From NCBI GenBank assembly GCA_964427155.1, contig CAYRSC010000016.1, forward strand, positions 62,001 to 126,000: a DNA stretch of 64,000 nt. The letters are read 5' to 3'. This DNA is from Desulfothermus sp964427155 (GTDB lineage: Bacteria; Desulfobacterota; Desulfovibrionia; Desulfovibrionales; Desulfothermaceae). Positions within the stretch are counted from its first letter, which is position 1. Every line of letters begins with the position of its first letter. This document shows positions 1 to 8,583 of this stretch, piece by piece. The notes below the pieces were generated by a model. That model was not told the DNA's origin. It saw only the letters and a list, made by a program, of their open reading frames with translations, and searched no databases. Both the position numbers and the translations under genes were made by a program.

Positions 1-879
1 TATATCCGGGGGTAGCATCTCGTCTTGCAGAGGAGAGAAATAGATTATTTCTGCTCCCTGAGATTGGAGGAGTCTGATATTTTCATGATAATAGAAACAA
101 AAGGCCCTATCTCTGGCAACTGCCACTTTTACCCCTCTATGGCCTTTCTTTGTGGTGGGGTAGGGGAGAGGGGTTGTGGGCGTTTGGGCTCTGGAGATTA
201 ATGTGTCACAAAATATATGAAATTCCCTGGTGAGGGAGTCTTGGGTCCACCTCAGGAGCGAGGAAACCTTTTCCCCGTCCCATATATCCTCTTCCCCCAT
301 GTGGAGACCAAGGTGTCTGGAAGGTATCCCTATGGCAGGTTCCTTTTGAAAGATACCAAAACACCTTATCTTGAGGTAGTGTTCTATGGACCTTTTGAGT
401 AGGTCCCCGTGAGATATACTTGCCACCCTGTTGAGTATCACTCCTGTGATGTTCACCTGAGGGTCAAACCTGATAAATCCCATGATGGTGGCACAAATAG
501 AACGGGCCACTGAGGATGCATCCACCACCAGGATTACAGGAAGTCTTAATATCTTTGCCAGATGCGCAGTTGAACCTTCTTCAGAGGTGGGAGAAAATCC
601 ATCATAGAGTCCCATTACACCCTCTATGATGGAGATGTGAGCCCCTTTATCATATTGTTGAAACAGGGAGGTGTTATACCAGGGTCTTAACATCCATGTG
701 TCCAGGTTGTGGGAGGGAAGCCCTGTTATCTTTTCGTGGTGAGAAGGGTCTATAAAATCAGGTCCCACCTTGAATCCCTGGACCCTTATTCCCTGATGAG
801 AGAGATAGGACATAATACCCAGGGTGATGGTGGTCTTTCCACTACCACTTGATGTACCTGCCACTATAAAACCAGACAT
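1..879 (-). CDS. cbiA: Cobyrinate a,c-diamide synthase CbiA (3' end cut off by window edge)
   Basis: The reverse strand is open for 293 codons from an ATG at 879 to the window edge. Residues 2-17 contain the P-loop AGTSSGSGKTT, followed by KVGPDFIDP and then VEGVMGLYDG-type sequence (here IIEGVMGLYDG), the normal order in CbiA/CobB. Near the window edge the start of the class I glutaminase domain is seen (VAVARDRAFCFYYHENIRLL, then FSPLQDE). The enzyme amidates the a and c carboxylates of cob(II)yrinate using glutamine and ATP in the cytoplasm, an essential step of corrin synthesis. The frame stays open upstream of the ATG for some codons, but the P-loop position supports this start. It diverges from the PaaK-like gene. 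No cobalamin riboswitch is visible between them. The corrin pathway is relevant to the CobN operon and the B12 riboswitch elsewhere in this window. Confidence 0.93.
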   Translation of the reverse strand, partial: MSGFIVAGTSSGSGKTTITLGIMSYLSHQGIRVQGFKVGPDFIDPSHHEKITGLPSHNLDTWMLRPWYNTSLFQQYDKGAHISIIEGVMGLYDGFSPTSEEGSTAHLAKILRLPVILVVDASSVARSICATIMGFIRFDPQVNITGVILNRVASISHGDLLKRSIEHYLKIRCFGIFQKEPAIGIPSRHLGLHMGEEDIWDGEKVSSLLRWTQDSLTREFHIFCDTLISRAQTPTTPLPYPTTKKGHRGVKVAVARDRAFCFYYHENIRLLQSQGAEIIYFSPLQDEMLPPDI

Positions 880-994
880 GGACTCTTTCTTTAGACCCTC
901 TGACTCAAAAAGTAAAGCCAGTCTTTTGTGTCTTGACAAGTAATGGAAACTCTTTAAGACTAAGAGCTTACAAAAAAAATATGGGGTGGGAACC

Positions 995-2260
995 ATGACT
1001 AGAAAGGATAGGACCGAGGGTATTTATAGCAGGTTGGAAGTCCTGGATGAATCTGAAAGGAGACAGTTTTATCGTATCCATTTGAAGGAGCTTTTACAGT
1101 ACGCCTATAGATACTCTGAAGAGGTGAAAAAGCGTTTTGATAGGGCCCAGTTTGATGTGAATAAATTTAAGGATCTCTCTGACATAAAGCATGTGCCTAT
1201 CTTAAAGAAGAAGGAGCTTATCTTTCTTCAGTCAATGGGCCCTCGTTTAGGGGGACTTCTCACCAAGGACCTGGGGAAGATGCGACGGATATTTATGTCT
1301 CCAGGGCCCATCTTTGACCCTGAGGACAGACAACCAGACTATTGGGGGTGGACAGAGGGTTTTTATGCCGCGGGATTTCGTGCTGGGGATATTGTACAAA
1401 ATTGTTTTAATTACCACCTAAATCCCGCAGGTCTTATGTTTGAGGAACCCCTGAGAAATCTGGAATGTGCGGTGATTCCTGCAGGCCCAGGAAATACTAA
1501 TACCCAGCTTGAGATAATGAGGAAACTCAGGGTCACTGGATATGTGGGAACTGCAAGCTACCTCTCCCATATTGCCCAGAAGGCGGAGGATATGGGTATA
1601 AATTTGAGAAAGGACCTCACCCTGGAGGTAGCCTTTGTAACTGCGGAAAAACTTTCCGAAAAGGTGAGAAATTCCCTGGAAAAGAAGTTTGACCTCATAA
1701 TGCGACAGGGATATGGCACTGCAGATGTGGGTTGTATTGGGTATGAATGTTACCACAAAAACGGTCTTCACATCTCTTCCAAGGTGTTTGTGGAGATATG
1801 TCATCCTGACACAGGGATTCCCTTAAAGGATGGAGAAGTGGGGGAGGTGGTGGTTACAGGATTTAATAAGACCTATCCCCTTATTCGCCTGGCCACCGGG
1901 GATCTTTCTTATATAGAGAAAGGTCCATGTCCCTGCGGAAGGACCTCCCCAAGACTGGGAGGTATTATAGGCAGGGTGGATACCACTGCCCGTATAAAGG
2001 GACTATTTGTGTATCCTCATCAGATAGAACAGGTGATTTCCAGGTTTGAAGAGATAAAGCGTTGGCAACTAGAGGTTACCAATGAGGGAGGGATAGATGA
2101 GGTTACCCTTTATGTGGAGACCTCAGAATTTAAAAGAGAAGAAGAACTATTACATACCTTTAGAGAGAAGATCAAGATAAGACCTACACTAAAGATTATT
2201 CCCCCTGGGACCCTACCACCCGAGATAAGGTCCATAAATGACAAGAGGAGATGGGAGTAA
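995..2260 (+). CDS. Phenylacetate-CoA ligase family adenylate-forming enzyme (PaaK-like)
   Basis: The protein (about 421 aa) has the compact PaaK-type layout of the ANL superfamily. Visible elements are the YGTADVGCIGYEC stretch near residue 240, the RLATGDLS hinge region, a CPCGRTSPRLGGIIGR stretch and the small C-terminal domain beginning KGLFVYPHQIEQVI. PaaK relatives activate an aryl or other carboxylic acid to its CoA thioester using ATP. Which acid is used here cannot be told. A GTG at 986 is in frame, but the ATG at 995 sits behind a GGGTGGG ribosome-binding site and is preferred. The next gene, an MFS transporter, begins within its last codons or just after, so the two are probably co-transcribed and may import and activate the same compound. 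Many anaerobes carry several such paralogues. Confidence 0.88.
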   Translation: MTRKDRTEGIYSRLEVLDESERRQFYRIHLKELLQYAYRYSEEVKKRFDRAQFDVNKFKDLSDIKHVPILKKKELIFLQSMGPRLGGLLTKDLGKMRRIFMSPGPIFDPEDRQPDYWGWTEGFYAAGFRAGDIVQNCFNYHLNPAGLMFEEPLRNLECAVIPAGPGNTNTQLEIMRKLRVTGYVGTASYLSHIAQKAEDMGINLRKDLTLEVAFVTAEKLSEKVRNSLEKKFDLIMRQGYGTADVGCIGYECYHKNGLHISSKVFVEICHPDTGIPLKDGEVGEVVVTGFNKTYPLIRLATGDLSYIEKGPCPCGRTSPRLGGIIGRVDTTARIKGLFVYPHQIEQVISRFEEIKRWQLEVTNEGGIDEVTLYVETSEFKREEELLHTFREKIKIRPTLKIIPPGTLPPEIRSINDKRRWE

Positions 2261-2270
2261 GGTCTCCTCT

Positions 2271-3473
2271 ATGTCTCCTAATGAACGAAATATCTTGATT
2301 GATATGAATGTGGGTCATTTTTTGACCCACTTTAATATGCTTATATTCCCCTCCCTCCTTCTTCCCCTTACATCTTTTTATCACCTGCCCTTTAAAGAGG
2401 TGCTGCCCCTTTCCTTCTGGATGTATTTCCTCTTTGGGGTGTCTGCACTGCCCTGGGGTATACTTACCGACAGGATAGGGGCGCGAATCATGCTCTTTTT
2501 GTTTTTCCTGGGGTGTGGAGTGGCAGAGATAATGGCAGGTCTCTATATCTCATCTCCCTTTCTCTTTTCCCTCTCTCTGGCGGGGGTGGGATTGTTTGCA
2601 GGGATATACCATCCAGCAGGTCTAGGGATGATATCCAGGGGCATAAAAAGGATGAGTTTTGCCCTGGGCATAAATGGCATGTTTGGCAACTTAGGTCTTG
2701 CCGCCTCTCCCCTACTTGCAGGCATCATGAACTATTTTTTAGGGATAAGGTTCACATTTATCTCTGTAGGGGTACTTAATCTTATTGGTGGTTTACTTCT
2801 CATATTTTTCCCCTTTTCCGATCCCCCCAGGGGAGGGGAGAGTAGGGAAAAGGGGGATCTTTATTTTCTAGGCCCCTTTCTCATGTTATGTGTGTGCATG
2901 ATGCTGGTTGGTATAGTATATCGGGGAAATACTGTTGTTTTACCCTCTTATTTTGAGCTAAAGAATAAAAAGGTATTTCTCTTTTTGCATAATCTATTTG
3001 GTCTTTCCCTTTCCAGAAATGTAGTGGCCACCCTTACCTCCTCCGCTGTGTTTGCAGTGGGGATGGTGGGACAATTCTTTGGAGGACTTTTTGCAGAGAA
3101 GCATGACCCCAGATGGGGCTATCTATTATTTCACTCTATGACTATTTTGCTTGCCCTGGGGATGTATTTCCTATCCAATATTCCTCTTATAGTTGTGACC
3201 ATGTGTTATTTTTTGTTTCTACTGGGGATGCAACCCATAGAAAATACCCTTGTGGCATATTTTACGCCGGAGAAGCTAAGACACAGCGGATTTGGGATAA
3301 AATTTATCCTAAATTTTGGGGTGGGTTCTTTTTCGGTGTTTCTGGTGGGGATAATAAAACATAGTTTCTCCCTCTCTGCGGTATTTTTGTTTTTTGCTGG
3401 GACCTCTTCTCTACTGGTGGGATGTATTCTAGGGCTTTTATATCTCACCCGTGGGATGGATCTGAGGGGATAA
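2271..3473 (+). CDS. Major facilitator superfamily transporter
   Basis: About 400 residues with roughly twelve hydrophobic segments and a short polar central loop near residues 195-205 (DPPRGGESREKGD). The loop after TM2 carries GILTDRIGARIML, the MFS signature (G-x-x-x-D-R-x-G-x-R). The closest general type appears to be the YNFM/fosmidomycin-resistance-like efflux group, but the substrate cannot be assigned. An ATG at 2238 lies inside the upstream ligase gene. The ATG at 2271 gives an MFS-like N-terminus (polar residues, then NVGHFLTHFNMLIFPSLLLP) and is preferred. Its close association with the PaaK-like ligase suggests one transcription unit. Confidence 0.85.
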   Translation: MSPNERNILIDMNVGHFLTHFNMLIFPSLLLPLTSFYHLPFKEVLPLSFWMYFLFGVSALPWGILTDRIGARIMLFLFFLGCGVAEIMAGLYISSPFLFSLSLAGVGLFAGIYHPAGLGMISRGIKRMSFALGINGMFGNLGLAASPLLAGIMNYFLGIRFTFISVGVLNLIGGLLLIFFPFSDPPRGGESREKGDLYFLGPFLMLCVCMMLVGIVYRGNTVVLPSYFELKNKKVFLFLHNLFGLSLSRNVVATLTSSAVFAVGMVGQFFGGLFAEKHDPRWGYLLFHSMTILLALGMYFLSNIPLIVVTMCYFLFLLGMQPIENTLVAYFTPEKLRHSGFGIKFILNFGVGSFSVFLVGIIKHSFSLSAVFLFFAGTSSLLVGCILGLLYLTRGMDLRG

Positions 3474-3482
3474 TCCCTTCTC

Positions 3483-3743
3483 TTAGAGGGAGATATTTTT
3501 CATTGCTTCTATCTCCTTTAGCCGCTCCTCTATGGCCGCGATTTGTTCCTTGAGTTCGCTGATCTTTTTTTCATACATCCTCTTTTCTTTCTCCAGGCCT
3601 TCTATGCGCATCTGGAGTTTTTTCTCCTTCTCTCGTATTTTTCTGGCCTTCAGGGAAATTCTACTGTTATAATACTGGTAGGTATATCCCAATATCCAGA
3701 ATGAAAATAGCATTAAGATGATAATGGTTATTAATATGGTCAT
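3483..3743 (-). CDS. Small membrane-anchored coiled-coil protein
   Basis: This 86-residue protein has one N-terminal hydrophobic segment (residues 2-22, very rich in Ile/Leu) followed by an almost continuous Lys/Glu/Arg coiled coil (about residues 30-80) with heptad-like repeats. It resembles PspB-like or phage-shock/spacer-type small proteins only in general shape. I do not recognise a family. Its ATG directly abuts the TAA of the upstream gene (TAAATG), so it is translationally coupled to the 144-residue protein of the same design. It ends 10 bp from the convergent MFS gene. Confidence 0.6.
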   Translation of the reverse strand: MTILITIIILMLFSFWILGYTYQYYNSRISLKARKIREKEKKLQMRIEGLEKEKRMYEKKISELKEQIAAIEERLKEIEAMKNISL

Positions 3744-4178
3744 TTATTCAGGATGGGTTTTGGTTTTTACATAGTCTGAGGTCTTGAGATCAATCTTACC
3801 CAATAATACCAGGGCATCCAGAATGGAGAAGGGAGAGTTGTTGTTCTGGATGAACTCCTTTGCCTTCTTAATATCCTCTGGACTCACCAATTTCTCTCCC
3901 AACAACACCTCTATCTCGCTTGGTCTGCTTGTCCTCTGCTCAATCCTTTTATCTACCTCTTTATTTTTTAGCCTCACATATTTGCCCTCTAGCTCCTCCA
4001 ACTCTTCCTTGAGCCTTTTTACCTCTTGTTGAAGGCTGTTGTATGTTGAGGTGAGTTTCTCTATATTGCTTCCTGACTCTTCGGATTGTCTTTGAAATTT
4101 TTCCTTAATTTTTATATAAATAAAAAAGTCAGCCACACTGATTATGAATATAAGGGTAAGGATAATGATAAGCTGCAT
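3744..4178 (-). CDS. Membrane-anchored coiled-coil protein, unknown function
   Basis: The 144-residue product starts with a hydrophobic segment (residues 2-22) and a coiled coil (about 30-80: EKLTSTYNSLQQEVKRLKEE and following). A compact C-terminal region (about 90-144) follows, including LGEKLVSPEDIKKAKEF and SPFSILDALVLLGKI. The C-terminal part has the look of a small helical domain. The pair with the downstream 86-residue protein suggests a hetero-oligomeric membrane scaffold facing the cytoplasm, but this is inference from architecture only. No diagnostic motif was found. Confidence 0.6.
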   Translation of the reverse strand: MQLIIILTLIFIISVADFFIYIKIKEKFQRQSEESGSNIEKLTSTYNSLQQEVKRLKEELEELEGKYVRLKNKEVDKRIEQRTSRPSEIEVLLGEKLVSPEDIKKAKEFIQNNNSPFSILDALVLLGKIDLKTSDYVKTKTHPE

Positions 4179-4325
4179 CTCTCATGCCTCGTATAAGGCT
4201 TGCTTTTTAGGTAACTTTGTGCCTAAGAGTCTCTCCTCTGAGAACCCTTTGTCAGAGAAAAGGCTTAGAAAGGATATATAAAGGATTTTTAAATTTTGTT
4301 CAACTCCATAAGGGGGATTTAAGGA

Positions 4326-5087
4326 GTGAAAAGATATCTGCTTATTATCACCATGGCATGTCTAGTATGTTCTGGTCTCTCTTCCTGTATCCAGTGGTCC
4401 AGGATAGAATATTTCTGGCGGGGGGATTTTTTAAAGGTAAATGTAAGTGATTCCCTTGCCAGTATAGAGGTTTCACCTCTAGATAGGGACTTTGCCCGTG
4501 ACTTCTATAGTTTTGACTCCAAGCTAACCCTTATTTTGAGGAGATTGGAATGTCTTGAGGAGAAGAAATTTCTCATTCAATCGGATCTCCTCCTCAAGCA
4601 ATATCCCTGGCTAGGGGGCGTGTTTTATGTGGAGGTTAAAGAGGGAAAGGTAGAAAAGGAGCTTAGCTCCACCACAAGGTCCATGGGAAAGGTGGATTTT
4701 AAGGATGTGGAATCCATATATGCCAGGGGAGAGATTGGGGAAAAATATCTTGTGAGACAAATAGATGGGAGACAATGGTTGCTCCTTGTGAAAAAGGAGA
4801 ATAAGGGGGAAAATAGATACTCGTTTATGATAGTGTCCATAGACCTTGCCTCCTTTGAGAAGAGTGTGTTTGCCTTAAATAGCAATCCCCTGGCAGTAAT
4901 TGGAGGAAAGAATCAATTACTGGTTTTTCGTCATATATCTCCAGATATTGTTTTATCTCTCAACTGGGAGAGTCTTCTGAGGCATTGCAGTAGGGGAGAG
5001 GTAGTGTTGAGGGGCAAGAGGTACTACTGGATGGCCAGGTATATTGGAGATATCCCCCTGTTTTATGTTGTGCAATGCAGGGGGTGA
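4326..5087 (+). CDS. Putative lipoprotein with a possible sensor-like domain
   Basis: The 253-residue protein begins at a GTG preceded by a GGGGGA stretch. It has a short basic N-terminus, a hydrophobic core and a lipobox (L-S-S-C, Cys about residue 21), so it is probably a membrane-anchored lipoprotein. The middle (about 80-190) holds a pattern of alternating strands (WLGGVFYVEV, YLVRQIDGRQWLLLVKK, YSFMIVSIDL) reminiscent of extracytoplasmic Cache/PAS-like folds, but similarity is only suggestive. It lies 46 bp upstream of fbp in the same direction. No function is assigned. Confidence 0.6.
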   Translation: MKRYLLIITMACLVCSGLSSCIQWSRIEYFWRGDFLKVNVSDSLASIEVSPLDRDFARDFYSFDSKLTLILRRLECLEEKKFLIQSDLLLKQYPWLGGVFYVEVKEGKVEKELSSTTRSMGKVDFKDVESIYARGEIGEKYLVRQIDGRQWLLLVKKENKGENRYSFMIVSIDLASFEKSVFALNSNPLAVIGGKNQLLVFRHISPDIVLSLNWESLLRHCSRGEVVLRGKRYYWMARYIGDIPLFYVVQCRG

Positions 5088-5133
5088 GGGGGATAGGGAG
5101 ATGGAACTTTAACCTGGAATAAAGGAGGAGAGG

Positions 5134-6153
5134 ATGAGACAGGTAACAGTGGTGGAGCATCTTCTACTTCACCAAAAACAGGTCCCCATGGCCACCGGAA
5201 GATTTACCAGCCTTTTGAATGAGCTTATACTCTCTGCCAAGATAATATCACGGGAAGTAAACAAGGCAGGGCTGGTAAATATCCTGGGTTATACGGGAGA
5301 TATAAATGTTCATGGGGAACAGGTCAAACGTTTGGATGAATACGCCCAAAGGGTCATAGTACATCGGATGGAGAGGGCAGGGGTCTTGTGTGCAATGGCA
5401 TCTGAAGAACATGCAGACCTTATTCAAATACCTCATAATCTTCCCACAGGGGATTATTTTCTGGTTTTTGATCCCCTGGATGGGTCTTCAAATATAGAGG
5501 CGAATGTAAATATTGGGACTATTTTTTCCATCTATAGGAGGAAGGAGGGGAGCACAGGCCCCGAGGTGGAACTCAGTGAGGTCCTTCAAAAGGGGACAGA
5601 GCAGGTTGCCGCGGGATATTTCATATATGGACCCTCTACCATAATGGTATATACCACAGGCAATGGGGTTCATGGCTTTACCCTTGATCCAACAGTGGGG
5701 GAGTTTTTGCTCTCCCATCCAGATATCCAGATTCCAGAAGAAGGGAAGATCTATTCTGTTAACGAGGCCTACTGGAACTATTGGGATGGGGCCACCCAGC
5801 AGGTGGTATCCACTTTTAAGGACCCCAATAGTGAGCTGGGGAGGTTATATAGCTTAAGGTATATAGGTTCCCTGGTGGCAGATTTTCACAGGACCCTCCT
5901 ATATGGAGGTATATTCATGTATCCCGCGGATTATCGGGATCCTAAAAAACCAAAGGGAAAGCTTCGTCTCCTCTATGAGGCCGCTCCCCTTGCCATGATA
6001 GTGGAGCATGCAGGGGGAATGGCCACAGATGGATTAAACAGGATCCTGGATATTGAACCAGAAGAGCTCCATCAGAGGACCCCCCTCTTTATTGGCTCCA
6101 AGAGAGAGGTGGAAAAGGTAAGGGAGATTTATCAGGAGAGTCGGGGAGAATAA
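5134..6153 (+). CDS. fbp: Fructose-1,6-bisphosphatase, class I
   Basis: The 339-residue enzyme removes the 1-phosphate from fructose 1,6-bisphosphate in gluconeogenesis. The metal-binding loop DPLDGSSN is at residues 113-120, preceded by SEEH (about 90-93). The later segment IGSLVADFHRTLLYGGIFMYP and the C-terminal KLRLLYEAAPLAMIVEHAGG contain the class I substrate-binding residues. Length matches the family (about 330-340 aa). The start ATG follows AAAGGAGGAGAGG. The gene is first of a close forward run with tsaD 7 bp downstream. Confidence 0.95.
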   Translation: MRQVTVVEHLLLHQKQVPMATGRFTSLLNELILSAKIISREVNKAGLVNILGYTGDINVHGEQVKRLDEYAQRVIVHRMERAGVLCAMASEEHADLIQIPHNLPTGDYFLVFDPLDGSSNIEANVNIGTIFSIYRRKEGSTGPEVELSEVLQKGTEQVAAGYFIYGPSTIMVYTTGNGVHGFTLDPTVGEFLLSHPDIQIPEEGKIYSVNEAYWNYWDGATQQVVSTFKDPNSELGRLYSLRYIGSLVADFHRTLLYGGIFMYPADYRDPKKPKGKLRLLYEAAPLAMIVEHAGGMATDGLNRILDIEPEELHQRTPLFIGSKREVEKVREIYQESRGE

Positions 6154-6160
6154 GAGGATT

Positions 6161-7234
6161 ATGGTCTTATTTCTGGGGATTGAGACCTCATGTGACGATA
6201 CTGGCGTGGCCCTGATGAAGGATACAGATGTGTTGGGAGAGGTGGTGAGTTCCCAGGAAAGACTTCACTCTATTTACGGAGGGGTGGTGCCAGAGATAGC
6301 CTCCAGGGCCCATATGGAGGCACTACCGTGTCTGTTTGAGACCCTTTTGGAAAGGTGTGAGGTGAGTGCTGGCGAGTTGGATGTGGTATGTGTGGCCCGG
6401 GGGCCAGGTCTTATGGGGAGTTTGCTGGTGGGACTCAGTTTTGCCAAGGGGTTGGTCATGGCCACAGGGGCCACCCTGGTGGGGGTAAACCACCTTCATG
6501 CCCATCTCCTTTCGGCACTCATGGAGGGAGAGGTGGAATACCCTGCCATGGGATTGTTGATCTCTGGAGGACATACTCATCTATATCTGGTTAACTCCCC
6601 CATTGAATTTGTGTTACTGGGCAGGACCCTTGATGATGCTGTGGGAGAGGCCTTTGATAAGGTGGCAAGGTTGTTGAATCTTCCCTACCCAGGGGGGAAG
6701 TTTATAGATATGTTGGCCACGAGGGGAGAGCCAGATCCCCTTCTATTTTCTGTACCATATGTGGATAATCAGAACCTGAACTTTAGTTTTAGTGGGATAA
6801 AGACGGCAGTGCTGAACCACCTAAAGAAATATCCATCCCTTCCTTTTCCTTGCATGCGAGAGGATATTGAGGTGGAGGAGGTTTACAGGGAGAGAGCCGG
6901 AATGATACATCTGTGTGCCTCATTCAACCATGTAATTGCAAAGGCCCTTACTATAAAATTTAAAAGGGCCATCTCCAGGTATCCCCATGTGAAATCCCTT
7001 ATTGTGGCAGGGGGTGTGGCGGCAAATTCCATTATTAGGAGATATATGGAGGAGCTGGCAAGAGAGCTTTCTCTCCCCTTGTTTATGCCTCCCCCTCAGA
7101 AGTGTACTGATAATGGTCTCATGATAGCCTTTGCAGGTAGATTTTTATATGAAGCAGGTCTATGTCATGGATTAGAGATAGATGCCGTTCCCCGGGGACG
7201 TCCATTCCCCGAGGACTTTGTCCGTGTTTCATAA
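6161..7234 (+). CDS. tsaD: tRNA N6-adenosine threonylcarbamoyltransferase TsaD
   Basis: This 357-residue Kae1/TsaD protein transfers the threonylcarbamoyl group from threonylcarbamoyl-AMP to A37 of ANN-decoding tRNAs, together with TsaB/TsaE. The N-terminus has the ASKHA nucleotide-binding signature GIETSCDDTGVAL (residues 6-18). The metal ligands lie in NHLHAHLLS (His111 and His115), and the second phosphate loop LISGGHTHL follows. The C-terminal VAGGVAANSIIR and KCTDNGLMIA motifs are intact. The length is slightly above the usual 335-345 aa because of an insertion near residues 225-245 (PCMREDIEVEEVYRERAG). The gene is 7 bp downstream of fbp. Confidence 0.97.
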   Translation: MVLFLGIETSCDDTGVALMKDTDVLGEVVSSQERLHSIYGGVVPEIASRAHMEALPCLFETLLERCEVSAGELDVVCVARGPGLMGSLLVGLSFAKGLVMATGATLVGVNHLHAHLLSALMEGEVEYPAMGLLISGGHTHLYLVNSPIEFVLLGRTLDDAVGEAFDKVARLLNLPYPGGKFIDMLATRGEPDPLLFSVPYVDNQNLNFSFSGIKTAVLNHLKKYPSLPFPCMREDIEVEEVYRERAGMIHLCASFNHVIAKALTIKFKRAISRYPHVKSLIVAGGVAANSIIRRYMEELARELSLPLFMPPPQKCTDNGLMIAFAGRFLYEAGLCHGLEIDAVPRGRPFPEDFVRVS

Positions 7235-7254
7235 ATGCAGAGCCCATCATTTCC

Positions 7255-7283
7255 TTGACAAGGGATAAAGGGGAAATTAGTAT
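7255..7283 (+). promoter_or_regulatory. Sigma-70 type promoter for trxA
   Basis: A consensus -35 TTGACA (7255-7260) is followed after exactly 17 bp by TAGTAT (7278-7283), a good -10. It lies 54 bp before the thioredoxin ATG in the only sizeable gap of this gene run, so trxA-trxB-bamD probably form a transcription unit separate from fbp-tsaD. Confidence 0.6.
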
Positions 7284-7336
7284 CTGCAGATTAGATTGGC
7301 ATTTTATATAACATTTTCAAAACTAAGGAGGAAAAT

Positions 7337-7657
7337 ATGGCTGCTGCAGTAAGCGATTCCAATTTTGAGATGGAGGTCTTAAAGAGTCAGATGCCTGTGT
7401 TGGTGGATTTTTGGGCCCCGTGGTGTGGTCCCTGTAGGGCCATTGCCCCTGTAATAGAAGAGTTGGCCCAGGAGTACGAAGGAAAGGTAAAGATTGTAAA
7501 GATGAATGTAGATGAGAATCCTTCTACTCCCAGTAAATACGGCATAAGGGCGATTCCCACCCTCATCCTCTTTAAAAATGGCGAGGTGGTGAGTCAGATT
7601 ACAGGGGCAGTATCCAAGGGTAACTTAAAGGCAATGATAGATGAAAAGGCTTTTTAA
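7337..7657 (+). CDS. trxA: Thioredoxin
   Basis: A 106-residue cytoplasmic thioredoxin with the classic active site WCGPC (Cys30 and Cys33) and the cis-proline region IPTLILF. It reduces protein disulfides and is recharged by the thioredoxin reductase encoded 2 bp downstream. The ribosome-binding site is AAGGAGG, 7 bp before the ATG. Confidence 0.97.
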   Translation: MAAAVSDSNFEMEVLKSQMPVLVDFWAPWCGPCRAIAPVIEELAQEYEGKVKIVKMNVDENPSTPSKYGIRAIPTLILFKNGEVVSQITGAVSKGNLKAMIDEKAF

Positions 7658-7659
7658 CC

Positions 7660-8583
7660 ATGAAAGAATATGATTGTTTTGTAATTGGAGGGGGGCCTGC
7701 AGGGATAACTGCGTGCATGTATCTGTTGCGTTCAGGGGTGCGTGTTGGATGGGCCGAGATGCTCTCTCCCGGGGGTCAGGTGTTAAATACTGAAGTTATA
7801 GAAAATTATCCAGGTTTTCCCCAGGGAATAAAGGGATATGAACTGGTCTCCAGAATGGAGAAGCACCTTGAGACCTTTGAATTTGATAGATTTATGGATG
7901 AGGTGAAGGAGATTGTTCCAGGAGAGAGAGAACACAGGATAATTATGTCCCAGGATAGTGTGGTGGCCTCTTCCATTGTAATATGTAGTGGGGCCAGCCA
8001 TAGGGAACTTGGTATTCCCGGGGAGAGAGAACTCAGGGGAAAGGGTGTTTCCTATTGTGCCCTGTGTGATGGCATGTTTTTTAAGGATCAGGTGGTGGCC
8101 TGTGTAGGTGGAGGAAATACTGCCCTGGAAGAGTCTCTCTATCTTTCCAGATTAGCCAGGAAGGTCTATCTTATTCATCGTAGAGATGAGTTCCGTGGAT
8201 ATAAGGTGTATCAGGATAGGGTGGCTGCAGAGCCAAAGATAGAAGTGATATTTGATACAGTGGTTGAGGAGATAAAGGGAGAAGATAAGGTAGAGGAGCT
8301 TTTATTAAAAAACAGAAGGACTGGAGAAACTAAGGTCCTTAAGGTGGATGGGATATTTATTTTTGTGGGGATTGCCCCGCGGGGAGATTTTTTGCCTTCC
8401 TCTATTAAAAGGGATGAAAATGGATTTATAATCACCGATGGGGAGATGAGGACCTCTGTGGAGGGTATCTTTGCCGCAGGAGATATAAGATCTAAAAGGT
8501 GTCGGCAGGTGGTTACTGCTACAGGAGATGGGGCCGCGGCTGCACATTCTGCATACTTATACCTTCAGGAGTTTAAGTCTTGA
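7660..8583 (+). CDS. trxB: Thioredoxin reductase
   Basis: The 307-residue FAD-containing enzyme has the N-terminal dinucleotide motif GGGPAG (residues 10-15), the redox-active pair C133-A-L-C136-D-G, the second nucleotide-binding motif GGGNTA (about 150-155), and the C-terminal FAD motif GIFAAGDI. Length and domain order match low-molecular-weight TrxB. The pyridine-nucleotide site reads HRRDEFRGYK, the basic HRR pattern of NADPH-dependent forms. It is directly coupled to trxA and overlaps the next gene by 4 bp. Confidence 0.96.
   Translation: MKEYDCFVIGGGPAGITACMYLLRSGVRVGWAEMLSPGGQVLNTEVIENYPGFPQGIKGYELVSRMEKHLETFEFDRFMDEVKEIVPGEREHRIIMSQDSVVASSIVICSGASHRELGIPGERELRGKGVSYCALCDGMFFKDQVVACVGGGNTALEESLYLSRLARKVYLIHRRDEFRGYKVYQDRVAAEPKIEVIFDTVVEEIKGEDKVEELLLKNRRTGETKVLKVDGIFIFVGIAPRGDFLPSSIKRDENGFIITDGEMRTSVEGIFAAGDIRSKRCRQVVTATGDGAAAAHSAYLYLQEFKS

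Noticed and set aside
217..402. A 61-codon forward open frame
   Set aside because: It lies inside the reverse-strand cbiA, which has a full conserved translation; the forward frame has no ribosome-binding site or similarity.
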